Assembly (NCBI RefSeq): GCF_003958625.1 | Contig: NZ_RSEL01000003.1 | Coordinates: 1 to 64,000, forward strand | Origin: Tsuneonella rigui | GTDB lineage: Bacteria > Pseudomonadota > Alphaproteobacteria > Sphingomonadales > Sphingomonadaceae | Direction: 5' to 3' | DNA: 64,000 bases | Shown here: positions 15,120 through 24,990 of the stretch, one piece after another | Layout of the letters: each line of letters opens with the position of its first letter | How positions within the stretch are numbered: position 1 is the first letter of the stretch | Notes under the pieces: generated by a model | Told to the model about the DNA's origin: nothing | The model's input: the letters and a program-made list of their open reading frames with translations, nothing else | Database searches by the model: none | Position numbers and translations under genes: made by a program

Positions 15120-16609
15120 TCCGCAACATCCTCCTCGTCGCGGGCCGCGAGTTCCGCCAGGTGGTCCAGCTCAAGAGCTTCTGGCTGACGCTGCTGCTTG
15201 TTCCGGTAGCGCTCGCGCTCGGCCCGATCCTCGGCGACAAGCTCGAGGACCGGGACCCCGCCAAGGTGGTCGTGATCGACCGCGCCGGCGGCACCACCCG
15301 CGCGGTGCTCGAACAGCGCTTCGCCTTCGAGCACGACCAGCAGGTGCTGCGGGATCTGTCGCGCTACGTCCGCCGCCACGGGCTCGAGGCCGCCGATCCG
15401 CAAGCCGCCTGGGCGCAGCACGACCGGTGGTACACTCCGGCCGATGTGCTCGCCTTCCGCCAAGCGGGCGGGATCGACGCCGCGCTGGCCAAGATCGCCA
15501 AGGTCAAGGCCAAGGACACGCCAGAGTTCGATCCGCCAAGCCAGGATTTCACCTTCGTCGCGCCCCCGCCCGATCTCGCGACCGCCGACGGCGAGGCATT
15601 GCAGGCTGGCGTCGATCGCGCACTGAAGGCCAAGGACACCGCGCCCGAGCATGCCGATCTCGTGGTGCTGATCGGGCCGAAGTATCCCGCCGACCCGACC
15701 GTGCGCCTGTGGGCCAACGAGCAGCCCAAGCAGGCCTTCGTGGGTCCGCTCAACGAAACGCTCACCGCCGACCTGCGCCAGCGGCTGCTGACCGCCAACG
15801 GCCTGTCGCCGCAATCCGCCGCGATGGTGCAGAGCGCCGCGCCGGCGCTGTCGGTCACCACCCCGCCCCCCGGCGGCGGCGGCAAGGAGGCGCTGCTGGT
15901 GCGTTCGATCGTCCCGCTCGCGCTTGCCTACATCCTGATGATGGGGCTGATGCTGTCGGGCAGCTGGATGCTGCAGGGGTCGATCGAGGAGCGTTCGAAG
16001 AAGCTGCTGGAATCGATCCTCGCCTGCATCACCCCGGAGGAGCTGATGTACGGCAAGCTCTTGGGCGCGCTGGCGATCGGACTATCGATGCTGACCGTCT
16101 GGCTCGGCACCGGCGCGGCGGTGGCGTTCGCCACCCACGGCGCGATTGCCGACCTGATCCGCCCCGCGCTCGCCCCGGTCACCTCGCCCGGCGCGATCGC
16201 GACGCTGATCTTCTTCTTCATCGCCGGCTACGTCGCGATCTCGATCATCTTCGTGGCGATCGGGGCGATGGCGGATTCGATGAGCGAGGCGCAGGGCTAC
16301 CTGATGCCAGTGCTGCTCGGCATCCTGCTGCCGGTCACCTTCCTGATGCAGGCGATCATAGCCGGCAACTCGGGGCCGATGGTGCAGGTGCTGACGTGGG
16401 TGCCGATCTGGACCCCGTTCGCGATCCTCGCCCGCCTCGGCATGGGCGTGCCCACGCTCGAGCTGGTCGGCGCGGGCGCGGTGCTGGCGGTGTTCATCGC
16501 GCTGGAGGTCATCTTCCTCGGCCGTCTGTTCCGGGCAAGCCTGCTCGCGCAGGGCCAAAAGCCGGGCCTCAAGCAGATGATCGAGCGGCTGCGGCCCGCG
16601 ACGGAGTAG
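15116..16609 (+). CDS. ABC transporter permease (NatB-like)
   Basis: Membrane subunit of 497 residues paired with the preceding ATPase through an ATGA overlap. Pattern: an N-terminal membrane helix (FWLTLLLVPVALALG, about 24-38), a large periplasmic domain (about 45-260) and then several helices in the C-terminal half, including IVPLALAYILMMGLML, the coupling-type segment IEERSKKLLESILA, a conserved pair around AIATLIFFFIAGYVAISIIF, and GYLMPVLLGILLPVTF. This is the ABC-2 family topology of NatB exporters. The true start is the ATG at 15116; the longer open frame is an out-of-frame extension into the ATPase gene. Confidence 0.93.
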   Translation: MIRNILLVAGREFRQVVQLKSFWLTLLLVPVALALGPILGDKLEDRDPAKVVVIDRAGGTTRAVLEQRFAFEHDQQVLRDLSRYVRRHGLEAADPQAAWAQHDRWYTPADVLAFRQAGGIDAALAKIAKVKAKDTPEFDPPSQDFTFVAPPPDLATADGEALQAGVDRALKAKDTAPEHADLVVLIGPKYPADPTVRLWANEQPKQAFVGPLNETLTADLRQRLLTANGLSPQSAAMVQSAAPALSVTTPPPGGGGKEALLVRSIVPLALAYILMMGLMLSGSWMLQGSIEERSKKLLESILACITPEELMYGKLLGALAIGLSMLTVWLGTGAAVAFATHGAIADLIRPALAPVTSPGAIATLIFFFIAGYVAISIIFVAIGAMADSMSEAQGYLMPVLLGILLPVTFLMQAIIAGNSGPMVQVLTWVPIWTPFAILARLGMGVPTLELVGAGAVLAVFIALEVIFLGRLFRASLLAQGQKPGLKQMIERLRPATE

Positions 16610-16650
16610 AGGTTCGGGAACGGGTTGGCGCGCGCGAGTTTGAATCGCAC

Positions 16651-17655
16651 GTGCCCCCGCCGCTATCATGGATCAGGCCCGAGCCGTGGGGCATCCACGT
16701 CGTTCCTGCCGACGCGTGGATCGATCCCTCGCGCCCGGTCGACCGCGCCCTCGTCACTCACGGCCATGCCGACCATGCGCGCGGCGGGCACGGGCAGACC
16801 GTCGCCACGCCCGAGACGCTGGCGATCATGGAACTGCGCTACTTCACCCGCGAGGGCGCGACCCCGGTCGCTTATGGCGAGACGATCGAGCTCAAGGGCG
16901 GGGTCAGTGCGACCTACATCCCCGCCGGCCACGTGCTCGGCAGCGCGCAGATCCTGCTCGAGCATGCGGGCGAGCGAGTGGTGGTGACCGGCGACTACAA
17001 GCGCCGCCCCGACCCGACCTGCCCGCCGTTCGAGGTCACCCCGTGCGACGTGTTCATCACCGAGGCGACCTTCGGCCTGCCGCTGTTCTGCCACCCGCCG
17101 ATCGCGCAGGAGATGGCGAAGCTATTGGATCGGCTCGCCGCGCATCCGGATCGCTGTGTGCTGGTCGGCGCCTATGCGCTGGGCAAGGCGCAGCGTGTGA
17201 TCGCGGAACTGCGCGCCGCGGGGCACCACGAGCCGATCTATCTCCACGGCGCGCTGGTCAACCTGTGCCGGCTCTACGAGGAATTCGGCGTCAACCTCGG
17301 CGAGCTGCGGCTGGTCAGCGAGGCGACCAAGGACGAGATGCGCGGCCGCGTGGTGATGTGCCCGCCCGGCGCGCTCAACGACCGCTGGAGCCGCCGCCTG
17401 CCCGATCCGATCACCGCGATGGCATCGGGCTGGATGCGGGTGCGCCAACGCGCGCGGCAGAAGAACGTCGAGCTGCCGCTGATCATCTCCGACCACGCCG
17501 ACTGGGGCGAGCTCACCCGCACGATCGAGGAAGTGAGCCCGCAGGAGACCTGGATCACCCACGGCCGCGAGGAAGCGCTGCTTCGCTGGCACCAGCTCCA
17601 CCAGCGCCGCGCGCGGGCGCTGGCGCTGGTGGGGTACGAGGACGAGGATGACTGA
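16651..17655 (+). CDS. Ligase-associated DNA exonuclease (metallo-beta-lactamase fold)
   Basis: Exonuclease of the MBL/beta-CASP type found with bacterial ATP-dependent DNA ligase and a large helicase; about 334 residues. Metal-binding motifs include VTHGHADHARGG (HxHxDH), IPAGHVLGSAQI, VVVTGDYKRR, and ISDHADWGELTRTI with ITHG at the C-terminus. No ATG fits; the best start is GTG at 16651, just before WIRPEPWGIHVVPADAWIDP, where the family begins. The open frame extends far upstream only as a shadow of the ABC genes. It is separated from its ligase by a small gene on the opposite strand. Confidence 0.9.
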   Translation: MPPPLSWIRPEPWGIHVVPADAWIDPSRPVDRALVTHGHADHARGGHGQTVATPETLAIMELRYFTREGATPVAYGETIELKGGVSATYIPAGHVLGSAQILLEHAGERVVVTGDYKRRPDPTCPPFEVTPCDVFITEATFGLPLFCHPPIAQEMAKLLDRLAAHPDRCVLVGAYALGKAQRVIAELRAAGHHEPIYLHGALVNLCRLYEEFGVNLGELRLVSEATKDEMRGRVVMCPPGALNDRWSRRLPDPITAMASGWMRVRQRARQKNVELPLIISDHADWGELTRTIEEVSPQETWITHGREEALLRWHQLHQRRARALALVGYEDEDD

Positions 17656-17668
17656 GCGGGCGCGGCCC

Positions 17669-17968
17669 TTACTTGATCGCCGCGAGGTCCGTTTCGGTCT
17701 TGGCGATCGCCTCGGCGGGCAGCTTGTCGGGCGCCATGCGCGAGAGCGCGCGCAAGCTGTAGGTCTTGATCATGTCGTAATGCTCGTACGTCGTCAGGCC
17801 CGGCAGGTTCGCATCGAGCACCGCCTTGCCCGCGGCATCGGCGACGATGGTCTCAACCGGAGTGTCGAGATTGAGCCGCGCGGCCGCCGTGGCAGCGGGA
17901 GCGGCATCGGCGGCGAAACCGGCGGCGGGAACGAGCGCCAACGCGGCGGCGGCGAGAAGCATGCGCAT
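17669..17968 (-). CDS. Small exported protein of unknown function
   Basis: Protein of 99 residues with a clear Sec signal peptide (MRMLLAAAALALVPAAGFAAD, cleavage near residue 20, split here only for description) and a mature part of about 79 residues: an Ala-rich linker, then NLDTPVETIVADAAGKAVLD and YDMIKTYSLRALSRMAPDKL. It has no cysteine and no known domain that I recognise. It is encoded against the exonuclease and ligase genes, with its stop 13 bases after the exonuclease stop. It looks like a sphingomonad lineage protein acting in the periplasm; nothing links it to DNA repair except position. Confidence 0.75.
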   Translation of the reverse strand: MRMLLAAAALALVPAAGFAADAAPAATAAARLNLDTPVETIVADAAGKAVLDANLPGLTTYEHYDMIKTYSLRALSRMAPDKLPAEAIAKTETDLAAIK

Positions 17969-18052
17969 GTCGGGAAACCCTCTGGAAGCGGCCTCGCACG
18001 ACGACCGGGCGAGCTTGGCGGCATTTTATCGCGCAGCAGGGCCGCTGCCTAG

Positions 18053-19645
18053 ATGGAAGAACTCGCCGCCCTGATCGACGCACTGGTCTACACCCGCAGC
18101 CGCAACGAGAAGCTGCGGCTGATCGCCGAGTACCTGCGCGCCACGCCCGATCCCGACCGCGGTTGGGCGCTAGCGGCCTTGACCGACGGGCTCGACTTCC
18201 CCGCGGTCAAGTCGAGCACGATCCGCAATCTGCTGATGGAGCGCGTCGATCCGGTGCTGTGGACCCTGAGCCGCGATTTCGTCGGGGACACGGCCGAGAC
18301 CGCCAGCCTGCTGTGGCCGGCACCCGAAACACACCCCGCGCCGCCGAGCGTGTCGGAAACGGTCGAGCTGCTCGCAGGCATGACCCGCAAGTCGGTGCTC
18401 ACCGAACTGCCGCTGCTGATGGACCGGCTTGACCCATCGGGCCGCTACGCGCTGCTCAAGCTCGCGACGGGCGCGATGCGGATCGGCATCTCCAGCCGCC
18501 TCGCCAAGGTCGCCTTCGCGCAGGCGTTCGAGGTGACGGTCGAGGAAGTGGAGGAGCACTGGCACGGCCTCACGCCGCCCTACGAGCCGCTGTTCAACTG
18601 GGCCGCGCACGGCCACGCCGCGCCCGACACGGCGAACATGCCGACCTTCCGGCCGTTCATGCTGGCGCATCCGCTGGAAGAAACGGTGGTCGACCTCGCC
18701 GACTACGCCGCCGAGTGGAAGTGGGACGGCATCCGCGTTCAGCTCGTCCGGATGGGCGGCGAGACGCGGCTCTATTCACGCGGCGGAGACGACATCTCGG
18801 GCACTTTCCCGGAGCTGCTCGACATCCTGCCGATGGACGCGGTGCTCGACGGCGAGCTGCTGGTGCGCGGCAGCCACCAGGGCGGGGAGCAGGGCGGCGC
18901 GGCGAGCTTCAACGCGCTGCAGCAGCGGCTCGGGCGCAAGGTCGTATCGAAGAAGATGCTCGCCGAGTATCCCGCGTTCGTTCGCCTCTATGACGTCTTG
19001 ATCCTCGAAGGTACCGACTTGCGCGAACGGCCGTGGAGTGAGCGGCGCAAGGTGCTCGAGGCGCTCATGCCGCGCCTGCCCGCCTCGCACTTCGACCTCT
19101 CCCAGGTGATCGAGGCGATCGACTTCGACCAGCTGACCCAGATCCGCGCCGGCGCGCGCGACGAGGCGATCGAGGGGCTGATGCTCAAGCGCCGCGATTC
19201 GCCCTACATCGCGGGCCGCAAGACCGGATTGTGGTACAAGTGGAAGCGCGATCCGCTGCTGATCGACGCGGTGCTGATGTATGCCCAGCGCGGAAGCGGG
19301 AAGCGCTCGAGCTTCTACTCCGACTACACCTTCGGCTGCTGGGACGGCGACCCCGACGCGGGCGCCGAGCTGCTGCCGGTGGGCAAGGCCTACTCGGGCT
19401 TCACCGACGAGGAACTGAAGCGGATCGACCGTCACGTGCGCACGCACACGATCAACCGCTTCGGCCCGGTGCGCGAGACCGACCGCAGCCTGGTGTTCGA
19501 ACTCGCGTTCGATTCGGTGCACGAAAGCAAGCGCCACAAGTCCGGCGTGGCGATGCGCTTCCCCCGCGTGCACCGCGTGCGCTGGGACAAGCCGCCGCAC
19601 GAGGCCGACCGGCTCGACGCGCTCAAGGCGTTGATCAAGGACTGA
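18053..19645 (+). CDS. ATP-dependent DNA ligase (Lhr/exonuclease-associated type)
   Basis: ATP-dependent DNA ligase of 530 residues. An N-terminal helical DNA-binding domain (about 1-190) precedes the nucleotidyltransferase core with the adenylated Lys223 in KWDGIR, motif III-like VLDGELL, motif IV EGLMLKRRDSPY and motif V GLWYKWKRDP; the C-terminal OB domain follows. It seals nicks during repair. In many bacteria this ligase is clustered with an MBL exonuclease, a large helicase and the PdeM phosphoesterase; here only the exonuclease is nearby, and DUF1993 and DUF1275 genes follow. Confidence 0.95.
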   Translation: MEELAALIDALVYTRSRNEKLRLIAEYLRATPDPDRGWALAALTDGLDFPAVKSSTIRNLLMERVDPVLWTLSRDFVGDTAETASLLWPAPETHPAPPSVSETVELLAGMTRKSVLTELPLLMDRLDPSGRYALLKLATGAMRIGISSRLAKVAFAQAFEVTVEEVEEHWHGLTPPYEPLFNWAAHGHAAPDTANMPTFRPFMLAHPLEETVVDLADYAAEWKWDGIRVQLVRMGGETRLYSRGGDDISGTFPELLDILPMDAVLDGELLVRGSHQGGEQGGAASFNALQQRLGRKVVSKKMLAEYPAFVRLYDVLILEGTDLRERPWSERRKVLEALMPRLPASHFDLSQVIEAIDFDQLTQIRAGARDEAIEGLMLKRRDSPYIAGRKTGLWYKWKRDPLLIDAVLMYAQRGSGKRSSFYSDYTFGCWDGDPDAGAELLPVGKAYSGFTDEELKRIDRHVRTHTINRFGPVRETDRSLVFELAFDSVHESKRHKSGVAMRFPRVHRVRWDKPPHEADRLDALKALIKD

Positions 19646-19665
19646 CCGCGGTCTAGTTCGCGGCG

Positions 19666-20178
19666 ATGCAGACCGCCGAACTCCTCCTCACCACGTATCA
19701 CAACATGCTCGGCTCGCTCGACGCCTGGCTCGCCAAGGCCGCCGAGCAGGGCGGCGACGCGTTGCTGGCGGAGAAGCTGACCGACGACATGTTTCCGCTG
19801 AGCCGGCAGATCCGCTTCTGTTGCAACCTGCCCGGCGAGGCGATGGCGGGAGCGGCCGGGGTCGCCTTCTCCTCCAGCGACGTCGACGACGAAACGCTCG
19901 CCGCCGCGCGTAGCCGGATTGCCGCGACCCGCACGATGATCGAGGGCTGGCGTGCGACGCCGTTCGGCAAGGACGATGCGCCGGTCGAGCTCAGCCTCGC
20001 CAATGGCATGACCTTCGACCTCGTCACCGACGCCTACGTCCGTGACTGGGCGCTGCCGCAGTTCTACTTTCACCTGATGACCGCCTACGCGATCCTGCGC
20101 GCCAACGGCGTGCCGCTGGGGAAGGCCGATTACGTCGGCTACATGTTCCAGTACTTGCGGGCGCCGAGCGCGGCGTGA
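19666..20178 (+). CDS. DUF1993 domain-containing protein
   Basis: Protein of 170 residues of the DUF1993 family, which has a DinB-like four-helix-bundle fold. Recognisable blocks are the N-terminal TYHNMLGSLDAWLAKA, the middle LSRQIRFCCNLPGEA and the C-terminal PQFYFHLMTAYAILRANGVPLGKADYVG, the family signature. The function is not established; some DinB-like proteins bind metal or bacillithiol-type thiols. It starts 20 bases after the DNA ligase stop on the same strand, so co-transcription is likely. Confidence 0.92.
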   Translation: MQTAELLLTTYHNMLGSLDAWLAKAAEQGGDALLAEKLTDDMFPLSRQIRFCCNLPGEAMAGAAGVAFSSSDVDDETLAAARSRIAATRTMIEGWRATPFGKDDAPVELSLANGMTFDLVTDAYVRDWALPQFYFHLMTAYAILRANGVPLGKADYVGYMFQYLRAPSAA

Positions 20179-20195
20179 CCGCCCGCCGATAGGCA

Positions 20196-20846
20196 GTGCA
20201 GCAGCTCGACCGACCCCGTCGCCGGCTCGCGATTGCGCTCGCCGCGCTCGCCGGGTTTGTCGACGCGACCGGCTTTCTGGCCGCCGGCGGGTATTTCACT
20301 TCCTTCATGTCGGGGAACACGACACGCCTCGGCGTCGACCTCATCAACGATCCGGTGCGAGCATTGCTGCCGGTGGGACTGATCGGCGGGTTCGTGGCCG
20401 GCGTCGTGATCGGCGCGCTGGTCGCCGATAGCAGCGAGGCGCGGCGCAAGTCCCGCGTACTGGCGCTGAGTACCGGTCTGCTGGTCGTGGCAGCGGCGCT
20501 CGACCAGGTGTCACGCGCGGGCTTCCTCGGCGCGTCGGTGTTGGCGATGGGAGCCCTCAACAACGTCTTTCGGCGCAACGGCGAGGTGGCAGTGGGGGTG
20601 ACCTACATGACTGGCGCGCTGGTCCGGTTCGGGCAGGGGCTCGCGACGCGGATCACGCGCGGCGATCCCTCGGGCCGGCTAGCAGCGGGGTGGCTGTGGC
20701 TTGGACTCGCAGCCGGCGCGGTGTTCGGCGGGCTTGCGTTCGAGACACTGCGAGGGGTCACGCCATGGATCGCCGCGGGAGGGGGGCTGGCATTGCTCGG
20801 CGCGGCGTGGCGCATCGAACGCGTGCCAGATCAGTCGCTGAGCTGA
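20196..20846 (+). CDS. DUF1275 (YoaK) family membrane protein
   Basis: Integral membrane protein of 216 residues with about six hydrophobic segments; LAALAGFVDATGFLAAGGYFTSFMSGNTT near the N-terminus is the DUF1275/YoaK signature. Later segments are VGLIGGFVAGVVIGALV, LLVVAAALDQV, GASVLAMGALNNVF and WLWLGLAAGAVFGGL. The function is unknown; a small-molecule transporter is often suggested. The start appears to be GTG (20196). Its 3' end overlaps the DUF167 gene on the other strand by 16 bases. Confidence 0.9.
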   Translation: MQQLDRPRRRLAIALAALAGFVDATGFLAAGGYFTSFMSGNTTRLGVDLINDPVRALLPVGLIGGFVAGVVIGALVADSSEARRKSRVLALSTGLLVVAAALDQVSRAGFLGASVLAMGALNNVFRRNGEVAVGVTYMTGALVRFGQGLATRITRGDPSGRLAAGWLWLGLAAGAVFGGLAFETLRGVTPWIAAGGGLALLGAAWRIERVPDQSLS

Positions 20847-21112
20847 ACCAGCTTCTCGCGCGAAGTTGCGCCGCGCAACAGGGTCAGCGCGGAGCGGGGC
20901 ACGCCGAGCGCCCTGGCGAGCAGCGCCAGCACCGCTTCGTTTGCGGCGCCGCCATCGGGCCTGGCGCGCACTTTTACGCAAATCCTGCCGTCTAGCAGCA
21001 AGATCGATTCCTCCCGCGCGCCGGGGGTCACGCGCAGGGCAAGACGCCTGCGCTCATCGGCGAGGGCAAGGATCGCCTCGGCTGGCGGCAGGTCAGCCTT
21101 GGGCCGCGCCAT
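20831..21112 (-). CDS. DUF167 family protein (YggU-like)
   Basis: Small protein of 93 residues of the DUF167/YggU family: LRVTPGAREESILLLDGRICVKVRARPDGGAANEAV and LGVPRSALTLLRGATSREK are the typical beta-strand and KxRxRPxxGxAN-like blocks. The function is unknown. I start at the ATG at 21110-21112 (MARPKADLPP); the longer frame overlaps the gene upstream. It overlaps the carbonic anhydrase gene by 20 bases on the same strand, suggesting translational coupling, and the end of the DUF1275 gene on the opposite strand. Confidence 0.9.
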   Translation of the reverse strand: MARPKADLPPAEAILALADERRRLALRVTPGAREESILLLDGRICVKVRARPDGGAANEAVLALLARALGVPRSALTLLRGATSREKLVQLSD

Positions 21113-21658
21113 CGATCGCCGCGGCATGCGCGCGGCCGTTCTCGACATAGTGCGCGACGCCCATGCGCATGCCGGCGACGGCCATGTCGTCGAGGTCACG
21201 CATCTTGCGCGCGGGGCGGCCGCCCCACAGCTCGCGTGTCCCCATGACCTTGCCCTCGGTCAGCATCGCGCCGGCGGCGAGCATTGCGTCCGGGCCGATC
21301 ACCGCCTTGTTCATCGCGATCGCGCCGAGTCCGACGAAGCCGCGGTTCTCGATCCGGCAGCCGTGCAACATGACCATGTGGCCGACCAGCACGTCGTCGC
21401 CGATGATGAGCGGCGAGCCGTCGGGATCGCCGGGCCGCGCCGGGTCGCAGTGGAGCACGCTGCCGTCCTGGATATTGGTCCGCTCGCCGATGACGATCCG
21501 GCTGACATCGGCGCGCAGCACGCAGTTGTACCACACGCTCGAATCCGCGCCGATGGTCACGTCGCCGATGATCGTGCAGCCCGGCGCGATGAACGCGCTG
21601 CCGTGGATCTGCGGGCTCTTGCCGTGGATCGAGACGATGCGGACGCCGGGACGATCAA

Positions 21659-21662
<4 letters not shown>
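21093..21662 (-). CDS. Gamma carbonic anhydrase family protein
   Basis: Left-handed beta-helix protein of 189 residues (PaaY/CaiE/gamma-CA group). Hexapeptide-type turns are visible: SAFIAPGCTIIGDVTIGADSSVWYNCVLRAD, RIVIGERTNIQDGSVLH and IIGDDVLVGHMVMLHGC. The metal-binding His residues are present in VLHCDP, VGHMVMLHG. The short C-terminal helix follows GRPARKMR. Family members bind Zn or Fe and some hydrate CO2; activity of this one is not certain. It overlaps both neighbours (GNAT by 4 bases, DUF167 by 20), so it lies within a tightly coupled minus-strand operon. Confidence 0.93.
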
Positions 21663-22200
<538 letters not shown>

Positions 22201-22204
<4 letters not shown>

Positions 22205-23196
22205 GCGCCGAGCAACCGCGCCGCGTGCGCCGCGTGATAGGTCAGCACGCCCGAGCAACCGGCGCGCTTGAACGCGGTGAGCGTCTCCAACACCAGCGCG
22301 TCGCGGTCACCCGCGCCCGCAGCCGCGGCGGCTTCGATCATCGCGTATTCGCCGCTCACCTGGTAGGCGAACACCGGCACCTCGAACCGCTCCTTCACCC
22401 GCCGCACGATGTCGAGGTAGGGCAGCCCCGGCTTGACCATCACGCTGTCGGCGCCCTCGGCGAGATCGAGCGCGACTTCGCGCAAGGCTTCCTCGGCGTT
22501 GCCCGGGTCCATCTGGTACGACTTCTTGTCGCCCTTGAGCAGCCCGCCCGAGCCGACCGCGTCACGGAACGGGCCGTAGAAGGCGCTCGCGTACTTGGCG
22601 GCGTAGGCCATGATCTGCACGTTGTGGTGCCCGCCCATCTCCAACGCCATGCGGATCGCGCGCACCCGGCCGTCCATCATGTCGGACGGCGCGATGATGT
22701 CTGCGCCGGCCTCGGCCTGGTTGATCGCCTGGTCGACCAGCACCGCGACGGTATCGTCGTTGGTGACGTAGCCTTGTCCGTCGATCAGTCCGTCCTGCCC
22801 GTGGCTGGTGTAGGGATCGAGCGCGACGTCGGTGAGCACGCCGATGTCGCTGCCGACCGCATCCTTGATCGCCTTGATCGCGCGGCACATCAGGTTGTCG
22901 GGGTTGAGCGCTTCGCCCCCATCGTCGCTGCGCAGCGTTCGGGGGGTGTTCGGGAACAATGCGAGGCACGGAACACCCAGATCGAGCGCTTCTTTCGCAC
23001 GCTTGGCGATCCCGTCGACCGACCAGCGCGACACCCCTGGCAGCGATCCGATCGGTTCCTCCACCCCCGAACCGTCGGTCACGAACAACGGCCAGATGAG
23101 ATCGGCGGGCGTCAGCACCGTCTCGCGATAGAGCGCGCGGCTCCACCCGGCGGAGCGCGTGCGGCGGAGGCGGAGGTTGGGATAGGCGGCAGTCAT
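22201..23196 (-). CDS. hemB: Porphobilinogen synthase (delta-aminolevulinic acid dehydratase) HemB
   Basis: Condenses two 5-aminolevulinate molecules to porphobilinogen in haem synthesis; 331 residues. The two active-site lysines are Lys201 (AAKYASAFYGPFRDA) and Lys255 (SVMVKPGLPYLD). In place of the zinc-binding cysteine triad (DVCLCEYTSHGHCG in other bacteria) it has DVALDPYTSHGQDG at 123-136, the magnesium/potassium type common in alphaproteobacteria. The start chosen is the ATG at 23194-23196 (MTAAYPNLRLRRTR); the longer frame is Arg-rich and not conserved. It is first in the run hemB-GNAT-gamma-CA-DUF167. Confidence 0.97.
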
Positions 23197-23233
23197 CGAG
23201 GCCGCTGTTGCCCCAAACCGCGCCGCCAAGCAA

Positions 23234-24868
23234 TCAGTGCGGGCGGGCGGGCTCCAGCCGGTCGATCTCGCGCGACGGCTCCAGCGCCTTGCTCTCCGCC
23301 GCGCTCGCACCGAGCGGATTGAGCGCCGCGCCGACCGGCACGGTCTTGAGCTGCGCCAACACGCTGCGGAACCGCTGGAGGCTGGCGCCAGAGAGCAGCG
23401 CGCGGGTGACGTAGGCCACGCTCGCCGGATTGATCGCCTGCCCGTTGCGATACATCTCGTAGTGAAGATGCGCGCCGGTCGAGAGGCCGGTGGTCCCGAC
23501 GTAGCCGATCACCTGTCCGCGCCGCACCTGCTGCCCGGCGCTGACCGCCATCTGGCTCATGTGGCAATAACGCGTGGCGAGGCCCGCCGCGTGCTGCAGC
23601 TTGACCGCATTACCGCACCCGCCCGCGCGGCCCGCCGACAGGACATACCCGTCGGTCACCGCGTGGATCGGTGTGCCGTACGCGGCATGGAAGTCCATTC
23701 CGGCGTGACGGCGCACGTAACCGAGGATCGGATGCCGCCGCATGCCGAAGTTCGAAGTCACGCGCCCGGGGACCGGAGCGAGGAGCCCGCTGGTCTGCTC
23801 GCCCACGCCCGAGGCTTCATAGAACACATCGCCGGTGCCCCAGCGCATGAGCTGGGTCTTGGGCTTCCCGTCGCGGTCGATGCCCGCGTAGAGCAAGTCC
23901 CCGACCTTGCGCTCTCCGGTCGCCGCGCGGCGGTATGAGACGATGAGATCGAACGTGTCGGTCGGGCGCACCCCGCTGTCGAGATCGACTTGTTGACCGA
24001 GCTGCTGGAGGTACTGCTGGACCGCGCTCGCCGGGGCGCCCGCGGCGCGCATCGACCGGTAGAGACTATTGCCCGCTAGCCCGCGAATGCGCAGCGGCGT
24101 GCTGTCGACCCGGATCGGCTGGCGTTCGACCGCGAGGCCGCCGCCGCTCCGCTCGATCTTGAGCGCGAGGTCGAACCGCGCGCGGAATGCAAGTGCGTCG
24201 AGCGGGCGCGGCTGGTCAGCGCCGGGCCGGCGGCCGAGCGTGACGTCGATCTGCGTGCCGGGAGCGATGTCGCCCAGCGAGACGTTCTGCGCGATCAGGC
24301 TCTCGACCCGCGCGGCATCGCCGGCACCGATTCCGGCGCGCTGGAGCATTCGGCCGAAGCTGTCCCCTTGCACCAGGGTCGCGACGAACTGGATGGTCGG
24401 ACGCTCGGGTGCGGCGCGCAGCGGAACCACCGACGGTGTCGCGCCCATGTGCCGCCCGCTGTCGGCACCGAGCGCCAGCGGCATGATCATCTGGCTGCGG
24501 AATTCGTCGCGTACCTCGTTGTCGACCCGGGTCGCCGGTGCCGCCTCGAGCGGGGCGAAGCCGGGCCAGAAGGCGAGGCTGAAAGCCGAGAGGCCGACGA
24601 AGGTGCCCAGCCCGCGGAACCAGCGGCGGCTGCCGATCGCCTCGGCGAGATCGGGCGCGAGGTCGGCACGGTCGAGGCGCCGCTCGGCCCGCTCGCGCCA
24701 GGCTTCCACTCGTTCGGCGAGGGATCGTGTCTGCCGGCGCCAAGCCGGTTCGCTTTCGCGGACCATCTGCGCGTGCGTGAGCGCGGCGGCGCGCCACCCG
24801 GGCACGCCGTCCGCAGGGCCGTGCCCCGAATGCTCATTGTCGCGCGACTGGAACAGCGCGGCCTCCAC
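23234..24868 (-). CDS. M23 family metallopeptidase with membrane anchor
   Basis: Peptidoglycan-directed LytM peptidase of 544 residues. A long N-terminal cytoplasmic stretch (1-85) leads to a membrane segment (about 86-106), a periplasmic region with an OapA/LysM-like part (about 160-212) and a spacer, then the C-terminal M23 domain. Metal and catalytic residues are intact: His388 and Asp392 in HAGMD, His436 in RYCHMS, and His468/His470 in AHLHYE. This architecture is the common sphingomonad DD-endopeptidase type. Divergent from the helicase gene, sharing a short AT-rich region at 24869-24990. Confidence 0.92.
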   Translation of the reverse strand: MEAALFQSRDNEHSGHGPADGVPGWRAAALTHAQMVRESEPAWRRQTRSLAERVEAWRERAERRLDRADLAPDLAEAIGSRRWFRGLGTFVGLSAFSLAFWPGFAPLEAAPATRVDNEVRDEFRSQMIMPLALGADSGRHMGATPSVVPLRAAPERPTIQFVATLVQGDSFGRMLQRAGIGAGDAARVESLIAQNVSLGDIAPGTQIDVTLGRRPGADQPRPLDALAFRARFDLALKIERSGGGLAVERQPIRVDSTPLRIRGLAGNSLYRSMRAAGAPASAVQQYLQQLGQQVDLDSGVRPTDTFDLIVSYRRAATGERKVGDLLYAGIDRDGKPKTQLMRWGTGDVFYEASGVGEQTSGLLAPVPGRVTSNFGMRRHPILGYVRRHAGMDFHAAYGTPIHAVTDGYVLSAGRAGGCGNAVKLQHAAGLATRYCHMSQMAVSAGQQVRRGQVIGYVGTTGLSTGAHLHYEMYRNGQAINPASVAYVTRALLSGASLQRFRSVLAQLKTVPVGAALNPLGASAAESKALEPSREIDRLEPARPH

Positions 24869-24990
24869 ACAGCTTGCGCGAGCGGCGATCCCGCGCCACC
24901 CGCGCCGTTTTCTCTGCCCGAACGAAGTTAATGACGGCCTAATTTTTCAGTCGGTTGCGGGCGTGCGCCCCCGGTGCCACATTGGCGCAT

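Noticed and set aside
14866-17655. A 929-codon open frame that would fuse an Arg-rich N-terminal part to the MBL exonuclease.
   Set aside because: The first 595 codons are a shadow of the ABC ATPase and permease genes in another frame; only the last 334 codons are the exonuclease.
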